From assembly GCF_002019855.1 (NCBI RefSeq), contig NZ_CM007717.1, positions 7,201,750 through 7,265,749 of the forward strand: a stretch of DNA of 64,000 nucleotides. The letters are read 5' to 3'. A program made the position numbers and the translations under genes. Positions 8,215 through 16,671 of this stretch are shown piece by piece; the stretch's first letter is position 1, and each line of letters begins with the position of its first letter. Origin of the DNA: Streptomyces antibioticus. Lineage in GTDB: Bacteria > Actinomycetota > Actinomycetes > Streptomycetales > Streptomycetaceae. The notes beneath the pieces were generated by a model, which saw nothing but the letters and a program-made list of their open reading frames with translations, had not been told where the DNA came from and made no database searches.

Positions 8215-8280
8215 ATGGCTACGGAAACTCCCCAGCTCAACGCAGCGTGCGCCGTCCCTGCCCCGGGCAGTCCCCGGTGA
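8215..8280 (+). CDS. Possible 21-codon leader ORF overlapping the hpnC start
   Basis: ATG 8215 opens a 21-residue reading frame (MATETPQLNAACAVPAPGSP plus R) whose TGA at 8278-8280 overlaps the probable hpnC start GTG 8277 as GTGA. A GGGAG lies about 11 bases upstream. The overlap is the same kind used between the downstream genes, so it may couple translation into hpnC. It has no recognisable domain and could be fortuitous. Confidence 0.35.
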   Translation: MATETPQLNAACAVPAPGSPR

Positions 8281-9179
8281 CGGCGCCCGCCGCCCCCCGC
8301 ACCGGCGACCCGGAGCGCGGCACCCTCGCCAAGGCCGCCGACGAGAACTTCCCCGTCGCGCCCTTCTTCCTGCCCCGGGCCTGGCGCGACGACCTCATGG
8401 CGGTCTACGGCTTCGCCCGCCTGGTCGACGACATCGGTGACGGCGACCTCGCCCCCGGCGGCGCCGACGCCCGGCTGCTCGGTGTCGCGCCCGCCGACGC
8501 CGACGACCGGATGGTCCTGCTGGACGCCTTCGAGGCCGACCTGCGCCGGGTCTTCGACGGCGAGCCCCGCCACCCCCTGCTGCGCCGCCTGCAGCCCACG
8601 GTCCGCCGCCGCTCCCTCACCCCCGGGCCGTTCCTGGACCTGATCGCCGCCAACCGCCAGGACCAGCTCGTCACCCGCTACGAGACCTACGACGACCTCG
8701 TCGCCTACTGCGAGCTGTCCGCCAACCCGGTCGGCCGGCTGGTCCTCGCCGTGACCGGCACCGCCACCCCCGAGCGGATCCGCCGCTCCGACGCGATCTG
8801 CACCGCCCTCCAGATCGTCGAGCACCTCCAGGACGTGTCCGAGGACCTCGGCCGTGACCGCGTCTACCTGCCCGCCGAGGACATGAAACGTTTCCACGTC
8901 GGCGAGTCCGACCTCGCGGCGGACAGCGCCGGCGCATCGGTGCGCGCGCTGGTCGCGTACGAGGCGCAACGCGCCGGCGGCCTTCTGAATGAAGGCGCCC
9001 CCCTGGTGGGTAGCGTCCACGGCAGGCTGAGACTGCTGCTCGCCGGGTTCGTGGCGGGGGGACGGGCGGCGATCCACGCGATCGCCGCCGCCGAATTCGA
9101 CGTACTTCCCGGCCCGCCCAAGCCCGGCAAGCTCCGGTTGCTGCGTGAGGTGGGCGTGACCCTGCGAGGAGAGGGGTGA
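8277..9179 (+). CDS. hpnC: Hopanoid squalene-synthase-like protein HpnC (hydroxysqualene synthase)
   Basis: Trans-isoprenyl diphosphate synthase-fold enzyme (300 aa from GTG 8277). In the HpnCDE route HpnC converts presqualene diphosphate to hydroxysqualene. The first Asp-rich motif is LVDDIGDG (about 50-56 from this start) and the second lies in HLQDVSEDLGRDR, both needed for Mg-diphosphate binding. An in-frame GTG at 8247 would add 10 residues; 8277 is preferred because the homologous core starts soon after and a short leader ORF ends there. It is the first gene of the hopanoid operon, and its stop overlaps hpnD (GTGA). Confidence 0.9.
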   Translation: MTAPAAPRTGDPERGTLAKAADENFPVAPFFLPRAWRDDLMAVYGFARLVDDIGDGDLAPGGADARLLGVAPADADDRMVLLDAFEADLRRVFDGEPRHPLLRRLQPTVRRRSLTPGPFLDLIAANRQDQLVTRYETYDDLVAYCELSANPVGRLVLAVTGTATPERIRRSDAICTALQIVEHLQDVSEDLGRDRVYLPAEDMKRFHVGESDLAADSAGASVRALVAYEAQRAGGLLNEGAPLVGSVHGRLRLLLAGFVAGGRAAIHAIAAAEFDVLPGPPKPGKLRLLREVGVTLRGEG

Positions 9180-10126
9180 TCCGGACCGTGGAGCCGTCAC
9201 CGCACGTGTCCGCGCCGGTACTCGCCGCCTACAGCTACTGCGAGGCCGTCACCGGGCAGCAGGCCCGGAACTTCGCGTACGGCATCAGGCTGCTGCCCAC
9301 ACCGAAGCGCCGCGCGATGTCCGCGCTGTACGCGTTCTCGCGCCGTGTCGACGACATCGGCGACGGCGCCCTGGCCGACGAGGTCAAGATCGCGCGCCTG
9401 GAGGACACCCGCGCCCTGCTCACCCGGGTCCGCGAGGGCGAGGTCGACGAGGACGACACCGACCCGGTGGCCGTCGCCCTCGCCCACACCGCCCGCGCCT
9501 TCCCGGTGCCGCTGGGCGGCCTGGACGAGCTGATCGACGGCGTGCTGATGGACGTACGCGGCGAGACCTACGAGACCTGGGACGACCTGAAGGGGTACTG
9601 CCGCTGTGTGGCGGGCGCCATCGGACGCCTCTCGCTCGGCGTGTTCGGCACCGAACCCGGCGCGCGCGGCGCCGAGCGCGCCCCCGAGTACGCCGACACG
9701 CTGGGTCTCGCGCTCCAGCTCACCAACATCCTCCGTGACGTCCGTGAGGACGCGACGGGCGGGCGCACCTATCTGCCCGCCGACGACCTCGCCAAGTTCG
9801 GCTGCTCGGCCGGGTTCGACGGGCCGAAGCCGCCGGAGGGCTCCGACTTCGCGGGTCTCGTGCACTTCGAGGTGCGCCGGGCCCGCACCCTCTTCGCCGA
9901 GGGCTACCGGCTGCTGCCCATGCTCGACCGGCGCAGCGGCGCCTGTGTCGCCGCCATGGCCGGCATCTACCGCCGCCTCCTGGACCGTATCGAGCGCGAC
10001 CCCGAGGCCGTCCTGCGCGGCCGCGTCTCGCTGCCCGGCCCGGAGAAGGCGTACGTCGCCGTGCGCGGACTGTCGGGTCTGGACGCCCGGCACGCGTCCC
10101 GGCGGACCGTCAGGAGGCACGCCTGA
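9176..10126 (+). CDS. hpnD: Presqualene diphosphate synthase HpnD
   Basis: Condenses two farnesyl diphosphates to presqualene diphosphate, the step before HpnC. 316 aa with FSRRVDDIGDG (DD at 59-60) and LTNILRDVREDA, the paired aspartate-rich motifs of squalene/phytoene synthases, and the RTYLPADDL segment after the second motif. GTG 9176 overlaps the hpnC stop and the stop at 10124-10126 shares a base with the next ATG. It is paralogous to hpnC, as in other hopanoid clusters. Confidence 0.93.
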   Translation: MIRTVEPSPHVSAPVLAAYSYCEAVTGQQARNFAYGIRLLPTPKRRAMSALYAFSRRVDDIGDGALADEVKIARLEDTRALLTRVREGEVDEDDTDPVAVALAHTARAFPVPLGGLDELIDGVLMDVRGETYETWDDLKGYCRCVAGAIGRLSLGVFGTEPGARGAERAPEYADTLGLALQLTNILRDVREDATGGRTYLPADDLAKFGCSAGFDGPKPPEGSDFAGLVHFEVRRARTLFAEGYRLLPMLDRRSGACVAAMAGIYRRLLDRIERDPEAVLRGRVSLPGPEKAYVAVRGLSGLDARHASRRTVRRHA

Positions 10127-10308
10127 TGGACGCCACGGGCGACAAAGCCGTACCGGCCGGCCGGGCCGGACGAACCGGTGGGAAGCGGCACGCAACCCTC
10201 CGGACCGGCACGGCGTCCCTGACTGCGACGGTCGGCCGTGCAGCCTTCAATCATCACGGCCGGCCGGCGCATCGTTTCGGCCCGGACGCGGGGGAGGGGA
10301 CGTCATGA
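10126..10308 (+). CDS. Small conserved-looking protein between hpnD and hpnE (DUF6380-like)
   Basis: A 60-residue ORF whose ATG overlaps the hpnD stop (TGATG) and whose TGA overlaps the hpnE start (ATGA), so it is coupled on both sides. The product is basic and Gly/Ala/Thr-rich (KRHATLRTGTASLTATVGRA in the middle), with no membrane segment or metal motif. It resembles, from memory, short Streptomyces proteins catalogued as DUF6380. No function is known to me. It may be a real peptide or a translational bridge across the gap. Confidence 0.55.
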   Translation: MDATGDKAVPAGRAGRTGGKRHATLRTGTASLTATVGRAAFNHHGRPAHRFGPDAGEGTS

Positions 10309-11717
10309 GCCACGCGCCGCTCCCGGACGCCCCGCGGCGGGCGGGCCGTACCGCCGTGGTCGTCGGCGGCGGACTCGCCGGTGTCACCGCCGCGCTCGCG
10401 CTCGCCGACGCCGGTGTGCGCGTCACCCTGCTCGAAGGCCGGCCCCGGCTCGGCGGCCTCGCCTTCTCCTTCCAGCGCGGTGAGCTGACCGTCGACAACG
10501 GCCAGCACGTCTATCTGCGCTGCTGCACCGCCTACCGCTGGTTCCTCGACCGCATCGAGGGCAGCGCGCTGGCCCCCCTCCAACCCCGGCTCGACGTGCC
10601 CGTCGTCGACGTCGACCGGCCCGAGGGGCGGCGGCTCGGCCGGCTGCGGCGCGACCCGCTGCCCGTCCCCCTGCACCTGGGCCGCGGCCTCGCCGCCTAC
10701 CCGCACCTCTCCCTCGCCGAACGCGCCCGGGTGGGCCGCGCCGCGCTCGCGCTCAAGGCACTCGACCTCACCGACCCGGCCCTCGACACACAGGACTTCG
10801 GGAGCTGGCTGACCGCGCACGGCCAGTCGGCCCGCGCCGTCGAGGCCCTGTGGGACCTGGTCGGCGTCGCCACCCTCAACGCCGTCGCCGGGGACTCCTC
10901 GCTGGCGCTCGCCGCCATGGTGTTCAAGACCGGACTGCTCTCCGACCCCGGCGCCGCCGACATCGGCTGGGCGCACGTGCCCCTGGGCGAGCTGCACGAC
11001 CGGCTCGCCCGCAAGGCGCTCGACTCCGCGGGCGTACGCACCGAGACCCGCACCCGCGTCACCTCCCTCTCCCGCACCGACAACGGCTGCTGGAACGTTC
11101 AGGTTCCCGGCGAGACGCTCACCGCCGACGCCGTCGTCCTCGCCGTACCCCAGCGCGAGACGTACGACCTGCTGCCCGCCGGGGCCCTCGACGCCCGCGA
11201 ACGGCTGCTGGACATCGGCACCGCCCCCATCCTCAACGTCCACGTCGTCTACGACCGCCCGGTGCTGCGCGCGCCCTTCCTCGCCGCCCTCGGCACCCCC
11301 GTGCAGTGGGTCTTCGACCGCACCGGCGCCTCCGGACTGCGCGAGGGCCAGTACCTCGCCGTGTCGCAGTCGGCCGCCCAGGACGAGATCGACCTGCCCG
11401 TCGCCGACCTGCGCGCCCGCTATCTGCCCGAACTGCGCAAGCTGCTGCCGGGCACCCGCGACGCCGAGGTGCGGGACTTCTTCGTGACCCGGGAGCGCAC
11501 CGCGACGTTCGCCCCCACCCCCGGCGTCGGACGGCTGCGGCCCGGCGCCCGCACCCAAGCCCCCGGCCTGTACCTGGCCGGTGCGTGGACCGCCACAGGG
11601 TGGCCCGCGACCATGGAGAGTGCGGTCCGCAGCGGCGTGAGCGCGGCCGACGCCGCCCTGAGCGCCCTCGGCCGGCCCCGACCTACCCACCTCTTCGCTG
11701 TCGAGGAGGCGGCCTGA
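10305..11717 (+). CDS. hpnE: Hydroxysqualene dehydroxylase HpnE (FAD-dependent)
   Basis: Flavoprotein (470 aa) of the amine-oxidase/phytoene-desaturase fold that reduces hydroxysqualene to squalene, completing the HpnCDE route. The N-terminal dinucleotide motif VVVGGGLAGVTAALALADAG is followed by LLEGRPRLGG, and a C-terminal FAD-contact segment reads PGLYLAGAWTATGWPATMES. Start ATG 10305 overlaps the small ORF stop. The stop overlaps an ATG at 11717 belonging to the polyprenyl synthase reading frame. Confidence 0.92.
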   Translation: MSHAPLPDAPRRAGRTAVVVGGGLAGVTAALALADAGVRVTLLEGRPRLGGLAFSFQRGELTVDNGQHVYLRCCTAYRWFLDRIEGSALAPLQPRLDVPVVDVDRPEGRRLGRLRRDPLPVPLHLGRGLAAYPHLSLAERARVGRAALALKALDLTDPALDTQDFGSWLTAHGQSARAVEALWDLVGVATLNAVAGDSSLALAAMVFKTGLLSDPGAADIGWAHVPLGELHDRLARKALDSAGVRTETRTRVTSLSRTDNGCWNVQVPGETLTADAVVLAVPQRETYDLLPAGALDARERLLDIGTAPILNVHVVYDRPVLRAPFLAALGTPVQWVFDRTGASGLREGQYLAVSQSAAQDEIDLPVADLRARYLPELRKLLPGTRDAEVRDFFVTRERTATFAPTPGVGRLRPGARTQAPGLYLAGAWTATGWPATMESAVRSGVSAADAALSALGRPRPTHLFAVEEAA

Positions 11718-11782
11718 TGCTCGATCAGCACGGCTCGGCACACCCCCGCACCCCCTCCGGTACCGCTACAAGAGGAGAAACT

Positions 11783-12856
11783 GTGCCCACTGTGCCACCG
11801 GCCTCGCCGGCCGCTCGCAGGACCGCGGTGGACGTCGCCGCGCTCCTGGAGCGCGGCCGCACCCTGGCCACTCCGGTGCTCCGGGCGGCCGTCGACCGGC
11901 TCGCGCCGCCCATGGACACGGTCGCCGCCTACCACTTCGGCTGGATCGACGCCCAGGGCCGGCCCACCGACGGCGACGGCGGCAAGGCCGTACGGCCCGC
12001 GCTCGCCGTGCTCTCCGCCGAGGTCACCGGCGCCGCCCCCGAGACCGGGGTGCCCGGCGCGGTCGCCGTCGAACTGGTCCACAACTTCTCCCTGCTGCAC
12101 GACGACCTGATGGACGGCGACGAACAGCGCCGCCACCGCGACACCGTCTGGAAGGTGCACGGCCCCGCCCAGGCCATCCTGGTCGGCGACGCCCTGTTCG
12201 CCCTCGCCAACGAGGTCCTGCTGGAACTCGGCACCGTCGAGGCCGGCCGCGCCACCCGCCGGCTGACCACCGCCAGCCGCGCCCTGATCGACGGCCAGGC
12301 CCAGGACATCTCCTACGAGCACCGCGACCGCGTCAGCGTCGAGGAGTGCCTGGAGATGGAGGGCAACAAGACCGGCGCCCTGCTGGCCTGCGCCAGCTCC
12401 ATCGGCGCCGTGCTCGGCGGCGCCGACGACCGCACCGCCGACGCCCTGGAGCGGTACGGCTACCACCTCGGCCTGGCCTTCCAGGCCGTCGACGACCTCC
12501 TCGGCATCTGGGGCGACCCGGAGGCCACCGGGAAGCAGACCTGGAGCGATCTGCGCCAGCGCAAGAAGTCCCTGCCGGTGGTGGCCGCGCTCGCGGCGCA
12601 CGGGCCCGCCTCCGAGCGGCTCGGCGAGATCCTCGCGGCCGACGCCAAGAGCAGCGACTTCGCGACCTTCTCCGAGGAGGAGTTCGCGGCCCGCGCCGCG
12701 CTCATCGAGGAGGCCGGCGGCCGCGAGTGGACCGCCGAGGAGGCCCGCCGCCAGCACACCGTCGCCCTCGAGGCCCTGAACGCCGTGGACATGCCCGAGC
12801 AGGTGCGGGACCGGTTCACGGCGCTCGCCGACTTCGTCGTCGTACGAAAGAGATGA
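11783..12856 (+). CDS. Polyprenyl diphosphate synthase (probable farnesyl diphosphate supply)
   Basis: Elongates allylic diphosphates with isopentenyl diphosphate, here most likely to farnesyl diphosphate for HpnD. The first Asp-rich motif is LLHDDLMDGD. The second region reads FQAVDDLLGIWGD, where the canonical last Asp is Gly, as in many actinobacterial members. GTG 11783 (357 aa) is preferred because AAGAGGAGAAA lies directly before it. An in-frame ATG at 11717 overlaps the hpnE stop and would add 22 low-complexity residues. Product chain length is inferred from context. Confidence 0.88.
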   Translation: MPTVPPASPAARRTAVDVAALLERGRTLATPVLRAAVDRLAPPMDTVAAYHFGWIDAQGRPTDGDGGKAVRPALAVLSAEVTGAAPETGVPGAVAVELVHNFSLLHDDLMDGDEQRRHRDTVWKVHGPAQAILVGDALFALANEVLLELGTVEAGRATRRLTTASRALIDGQAQDISYEHRDRVSVEECLEMEGNKTGALLACASSIGAVLGGADDRTADALERYGYHLGLAFQAVDDLLGIWGDPEATGKQTWSDLRQRKKSLPVVAALAAHGPASERLGEILAADAKSSDFATFSEEEFAARAALIEEAGGREWTAEEARRQHTVALEALNAVDMPEQVRDRFTALADFVVVRKR

Positions 12857-12976
12857 TCACTATCGGTCGAATAGTCCTCGCGTAGTCGCCGGCCGGTGCA
12901 GCGAGGCGAGAGGCGCACCGGCCGACGGCGGACCCACAGCAGAGTCACCACATGCACACTGCACGAAGGGGAAGCC

Positions 12977-14998
12977 ATGACAGCGACGACCGACGGAAGC
13001 ACCGGGGCTGCCCTGCCGCCCCGCGCTGCCGCGGCCACCGACACCGACATCACCATCCCCGTGGCGGCCGGGGGACAAGAAGCCGCCGTACGCGCGGTCC
13101 AGCGTGCCACCGCCCATCTGCTCGCCCGTCAGGACGCCGAGGGCTGGTGGAAGGGCGACCTGGAGACCAACGTCACCATGGACGCCGAGGACCTGCTGCT
13201 CCGCCAGTTCCTCGGCATCCGTGACGAGGCGACCACACAGGCCACCGCGCTCTTCGTCCGCGGCCGGCAGCGGGAGGACGGCACCTGGGCCACCTTCCAC
13301 GGCGGACCGCCGGACCTCTCCGCCACCGTCGAGGCGTACGTCGCGCTGCGCCTGGCCGGCGACGCCCCCGACGCCCCCCACATGGCCCTGGCCGCCGCCT
13401 GGATCCGCGACCGGGGCGGCATCGCTGCCGCCCGTGTCTTCACCCGGATCTGGCTGGCCCTGTTCGGCTGGTGGAAGTGGGAGGACCTTCCCGAACTCCC
13501 GCCGGAACTCCTGTACTTCCCCAAGTGGTTCCCGCTCAGCATCTACAACTTCGGCTGCTGGGCCCGGCAGACGATCGTCCCGCTCACCGTCGTCTCGGCC
13601 AAACGCCCGGTGCGCCCGGCGCCCTTCCCGCTGGACGAGCTGCACACCGACCCCGACCTCCCCAACCCGCCCCGCCCGCTCGCCCCGTTGCACACCTGGG
13701 ACGGTCTCTTCCAGCGGCTCGACAAGGTCGTGCGCGGCTATCGCACGGTCGCGGTGCGCCGGCTGCGCGGGGCCGCCCTGAACTCCGCCGCCCGCTGGAT
13801 CGTGGAGCGGCAGGAGAACGACGGCGCCTGGGGCGGCATCCAGCCGCCCGCCGTGTACTCGATCATCGCCCTGCATCTGCTCGGCTACGACCTCGCGCAC
13901 CCCGTGATGCGCGCGGGACTGGAGTCCCTCGACCGGTACGCCGTCTGGCGCGAGGACGGCTCCCGGATGATCGAGGCGTGCCAGTCCCCGGTGTGGGACA
14001 CCTGTCTGGCGACCATCGCGCTGGCCGACGCCGGGGTCCCCGCCGACCATCCGCAACTGGTCAAGGCCGCCGACTGGATGCTCGGCGAGCAGATCGTACG
14101 GCCCGGCGACTGGTCCGTACGCAGGCCCCAACTGCCCCCGGGCGGCTGGGCGTTCGAGTTCCACAACGACAACTACCCCGACATCGACGACACCGCCGAG
14201 GTCGTCCTCGCGCTGCGCCGCGTCGAGCACCACGACCCGCAGCGCATGGAGAAGGCCATCGCGCGCGGCGTGCGCTGGAACCTCGGCATGCAGTCCAGGA
14301 ACGGCGGTTGGGGCGCCTTCGACGTCGACAACACCAGCCGGTTCCCCAACCGGCTGCCGTTCTGCGACTTCGGCGAGGTCATCGACCCGCCGTCGGCGGA
14401 CGTCACCGCGCACGTCGTCGAGATGCTCGCCGTCGAGGGCCTCTCCCACGACCCGCGCACCCGGCGCGGCATCGCCTGGCTGCTGGCCGAACAGGAGCCG
14501 GACGGCTCGTGGTTCGGCCGCTGGGGCGTCAACTACGTCTACGGCACCGGGTCGGTGGTGCCCGCGCTGACGGCCGCCGGACTGCCCGTCCGGCATCCCG
14601 CGATCCGCCGCGCGGTCGGCTGGCTGGAGCGGGTGCAGAACGACGACGGCGGCTGGGGCGAGGACCTGCGCTCCTACCAGGACCCCGCCCGCTGGAGCGC
14701 CCGCGGCGCCTCCACCGCCTCCCAGACCGCCTGGGCGCTGATGGCGCTCCTCGCGGCGGGGGAGCGGGACTCCAAGGCCGTCGAACGCGGCGTCGCCTGG
14801 CTGGTGGAGACCCAGCGCGAGGACGGCTCCTGGGACGAGCCGTACTTCACCGGCACCGGCTTCCCCTGGGACTTCTCGATCAACTACCACCTCTACCGGC
14901 AGGTCTTCCCGCTGACCGCGCTCGGCCGGTACGTCCACGGCGAACCGTTCGCCGACCGGCCCGCCACCGGGGCCGCCGCCGAGGCAGAGGGGGGCTGA
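12977..14998 (+). CDS. shc: Squalene-hopene cyclase
   Basis: Monotopic membrane triterpene cyclase (673 aa) that folds squalene into hopene/hopanol. The catalytic DxDD is D402-I-D404-D405-T. Repeated QW-type motifs are spread along the protein (QREDGTW, QENDGAW, QSRNGGW, QEPDGSW, QNDDGGW, QREDGSW). ATG 12977 follows a GAAGGGGAAG ribosome site and 120 untranslated bases, the largest gap inside this operon. The stop shares TGATG with hpnG. Also called hpnF. Confidence 0.96.
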   Translation: MTATTDGSTGAALPPRAAAATDTDITIPVAAGGQEAAVRAVQRATAHLLARQDAEGWWKGDLETNVTMDAEDLLLRQFLGIRDEATTQATALFVRGRQREDGTWATFHGGPPDLSATVEAYVALRLAGDAPDAPHMALAAAWIRDRGGIAAARVFTRIWLALFGWWKWEDLPELPPELLYFPKWFPLSIYNFGCWARQTIVPLTVVSAKRPVRPAPFPLDELHTDPDLPNPPRPLAPLHTWDGLFQRLDKVVRGYRTVAVRRLRGAALNSAARWIVERQENDGAWGGIQPPAVYSIIALHLLGYDLAHPVMRAGLESLDRYAVWREDGSRMIEACQSPVWDTCLATIALADAGVPADHPQLVKAADWMLGEQIVRPGDWSVRRPQLPPGGWAFEFHNDNYPDIDDTAEVVLALRRVEHHDPQRMEKAIARGVRWNLGMQSRNGGWGAFDVDNTSRFPNRLPFCDFGEVIDPPSADVTAHVVEMLAVEGLSHDPRTRRGIAWLLAEQEPDGSWFGRWGVNYVYGTGSVVPALTAAGLPVRHPAIRRAVGWLERVQNDDGGWGEDLRSYQDPARWSARGASTASQTAWALMALLAAGERDSKAVERGVAWLVETQREDGSWDEPYFTGTGFPWDFSINYHLYRQVFPLTALGRYVHGEPFADRPATGAAAEAEGG

Positions 14999-15639
14999 TG
15001 GGCACACAGCCCGTTCCGGCACCGCTGCTGATCGCCTGCGCGCTCGGCATCGAGCACCTCGCGCTGCGCATGGGCGACCGCGGCGAGGCCGCCGGGCCCG
15101 TCACCGTCCTGCGCTCCGGCATGGGGCCGAAGGCGGCGGAGCGCTCCGTCACCCGGGTCCTCGCCGACCCGGTGCTCGGCGGCGCCGCCGTGCTGGCCAC
15201 GGGCTTCTGCGCCGGACTCGCCCCCGGTATGCACCCCGGCGATCTGGTGGTCGCCGAGGAGACCCGCGACCCACGGGGCACCGTCCCGTGCGTCGGCACC
15301 GAACTGCTCGTCAAGGAACTCGTGCGCACCCTGCCCGGGCGCACCGTCCACACCGGACCCGTCACCGGCTCCGACCATGTCGTCCGCGGCCATGAGCGGG
15401 CCGACCTGCTCGCGACGGGCGCGATCGCGGTCGACATGGAGTCGGCGGCCACCCTGCTGAGCGCCGTCCGCGTCGGCGAGCGCCCGGTTGCGGCCGTCCG
15501 GGTGGTCGTGGACGCTCCTGAACATGAACTCGTCCGGATCGGCACGGTACGCGGTGGAATATCGGCTTTCCGTGTCCTTCGTTCCGTACTGCCCGCGTTT
15601 TTCGAATGGCATCGTAATGTGCTGCTCCCCCGGAGGTGA
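14998..15639 (+). CDS. hpnG: Adenosylhopane nucleoside phosphorylase HpnG
   Basis: Phosphorylase/nucleosidase-family enzyme (213 aa) that removes adenine from adenosylhopane to give (phospho)ribosylhopane. It has the family's LRSGMGPKAAERS phosphate-site region, a GFCAGLAPGMHPGDLVV segment and the diagnostic AVDMESAA near the C-terminus. ATG 14998 overlaps the cyclase stop and the stop overlaps a GTG just upstream of hpnH. Function rests on strong context between shc and hpnH. Confidence 0.9.
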   Translation: MGTQPVPAPLLIACALGIEHLALRMGDRGEAAGPVTVLRSGMGPKAAERSVTRVLADPVLGGAAVLATGFCAGLAPGMHPGDLVVAEETRDPRGTVPCVGTELLVKELVRTLPGRTVHTGPVTGSDHVVRGHERADLLATGAIAVDMESAATLLSAVRVGERPVAAVRVVVDAPEHELVRIGTVRGGISAFRVLRSVLPAFFEWHRNVLLPRR

Positions 15640-15644
15640 GCCGA

Positions 15645-16667
15645 ATGGCCATGCCGCTGCGCCAGTCCATCAAGGTCGCTACATACCTCGCCGAACAGAA
15701 GCTGCGCAAGCGGGACAAGTTCCCGCTGATCGTGGAGTTGGAGCCGCTCTTCGCCTGCAACCTCAAGTGCGAGGGCTGCGGGAAGATCCAGCACCCGGCG
15801 GGCGTCCTCAAACAGCGTATGCCGGTCGCCCAGGCCGTCGGCGCGGTGCTGGAGTCGGGTGCGCCGATGGTGTCCATCGCGGGCGGTGAGCCCCTGATGC
15901 ACCCTCAGATCGACGAGATCGTCCGGCAGTTGGTCGCCAAGAGGAAGTACGTCTTCCTCTGCACCAACGCCATGCTGCTGCGCAAGAAGATGGACAAGTT
16001 CACGCCCTCGCCCTACTTCGCCTTCGCCGTGCACATCGACGGACTGCGCGAACGGCACGACGAGTCCGTGGCCAAGGAGGGCGTGTTCGACGAGGCGGTA
16101 GCCGCCATCAAGGAGGCCAAGCGGCGCGGCTTCCGGGTCACCACCAACTCCACCTTCTTCAACACCGACACCCCGCAGACCATCATCGAGGTCCTCAACT
16201 TCCTCAACGACGACCTCAAGGTGGACGAGATGATGATCTCGCCCGCCTACGCCTACGAGAAGGCGCCCGACCAGGAGCACTTCCTGGGCGTGGAGCAGAC
16301 CCGGGAACTGTTCAAGAAGGCGTTCTCGGGCGGCAACCGCAGGAAGTGGCGGCTCAACCACTCCCCGCTCTTCCTGGACTTCCTGGAGGGCAAGGTCGAC
16401 TTCCCCTGCACCGCGTGGGCGATCCCCAACTACTCGCTCTTCGGCTGGCAGCGCCCCTGCTACCTGATGAGCGACGGGTACGTGCCGACCTACCGCGAGC
16501 TGATCGAGGAGACCGACTGGGACAAGTACGGCCGCGGCAAGGACCCGCGCTGCGCCAACTGCATGGCGCACTGCGGCTACGAGCCGACCGCCGTCCTCGC
16601 CACCATGGGCTCGCTCAAGGAGTCGCTGCGCGCCATGCGCGAGACGGTCTCCGGGAACCGGGAGTGA
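15645..16667 (+). CDS. hpnH: Adenosyl-hopene transferase HpnH (radical SAM)
   Basis: Radical SAM enzyme (340 aa) that adds the 5'-deoxyadenosyl radical to diploptene to form adenosylhopane, the first step of side-chain elongation. The 4Fe-4S cluster motif is C38-NLK-C42-EG-C45, followed by the SIAGGEP SAM-contact segment. The C-terminal region has more cysteines (DPRCANCMAHCGYEP). ATG 15645 is chosen because CGGAGG sits 8 bases upstream; a GTG at 15636 would overlap hpnG. Neighbouring hpnG acts on its product. Confidence 0.94.
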   Translation: MAMPLRQSIKVATYLAEQKLRKRDKFPLIVELEPLFACNLKCEGCGKIQHPAGVLKQRMPVAQAVGAVLESGAPMVSIAGGEPLMHPQIDEIVRQLVAKRKYVFLCTNAMLLRKKMDKFTPSPYFAFAVHIDGLRERHDESVAKEGVFDEAVAAIKEAKRRGFRVTTNSTFFNTDTPQTIIEVLNFLNDDLKVDEMMISPAYAYEKAPDQEHFLGVEQTRELFKKAFSGGNRRKWRLNHSPLFLDFLEGKVDFPCTAWAIPNYSLFGWQRPCYLMSDGYVPTYRELIEETDWDKYGRGKDPRCANCMAHCGYEPTAVLATMGSLKESLRAMRETVSGNRE

Positions 16668-16671
16668 GGCC

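Noticed and set aside
12860..15022. Long minus-strand frame opposite shc and hpnG
   Set aside because: Low-complexity Gly/Val/Arg composition with no motif, directly opposite a verified cyclase.
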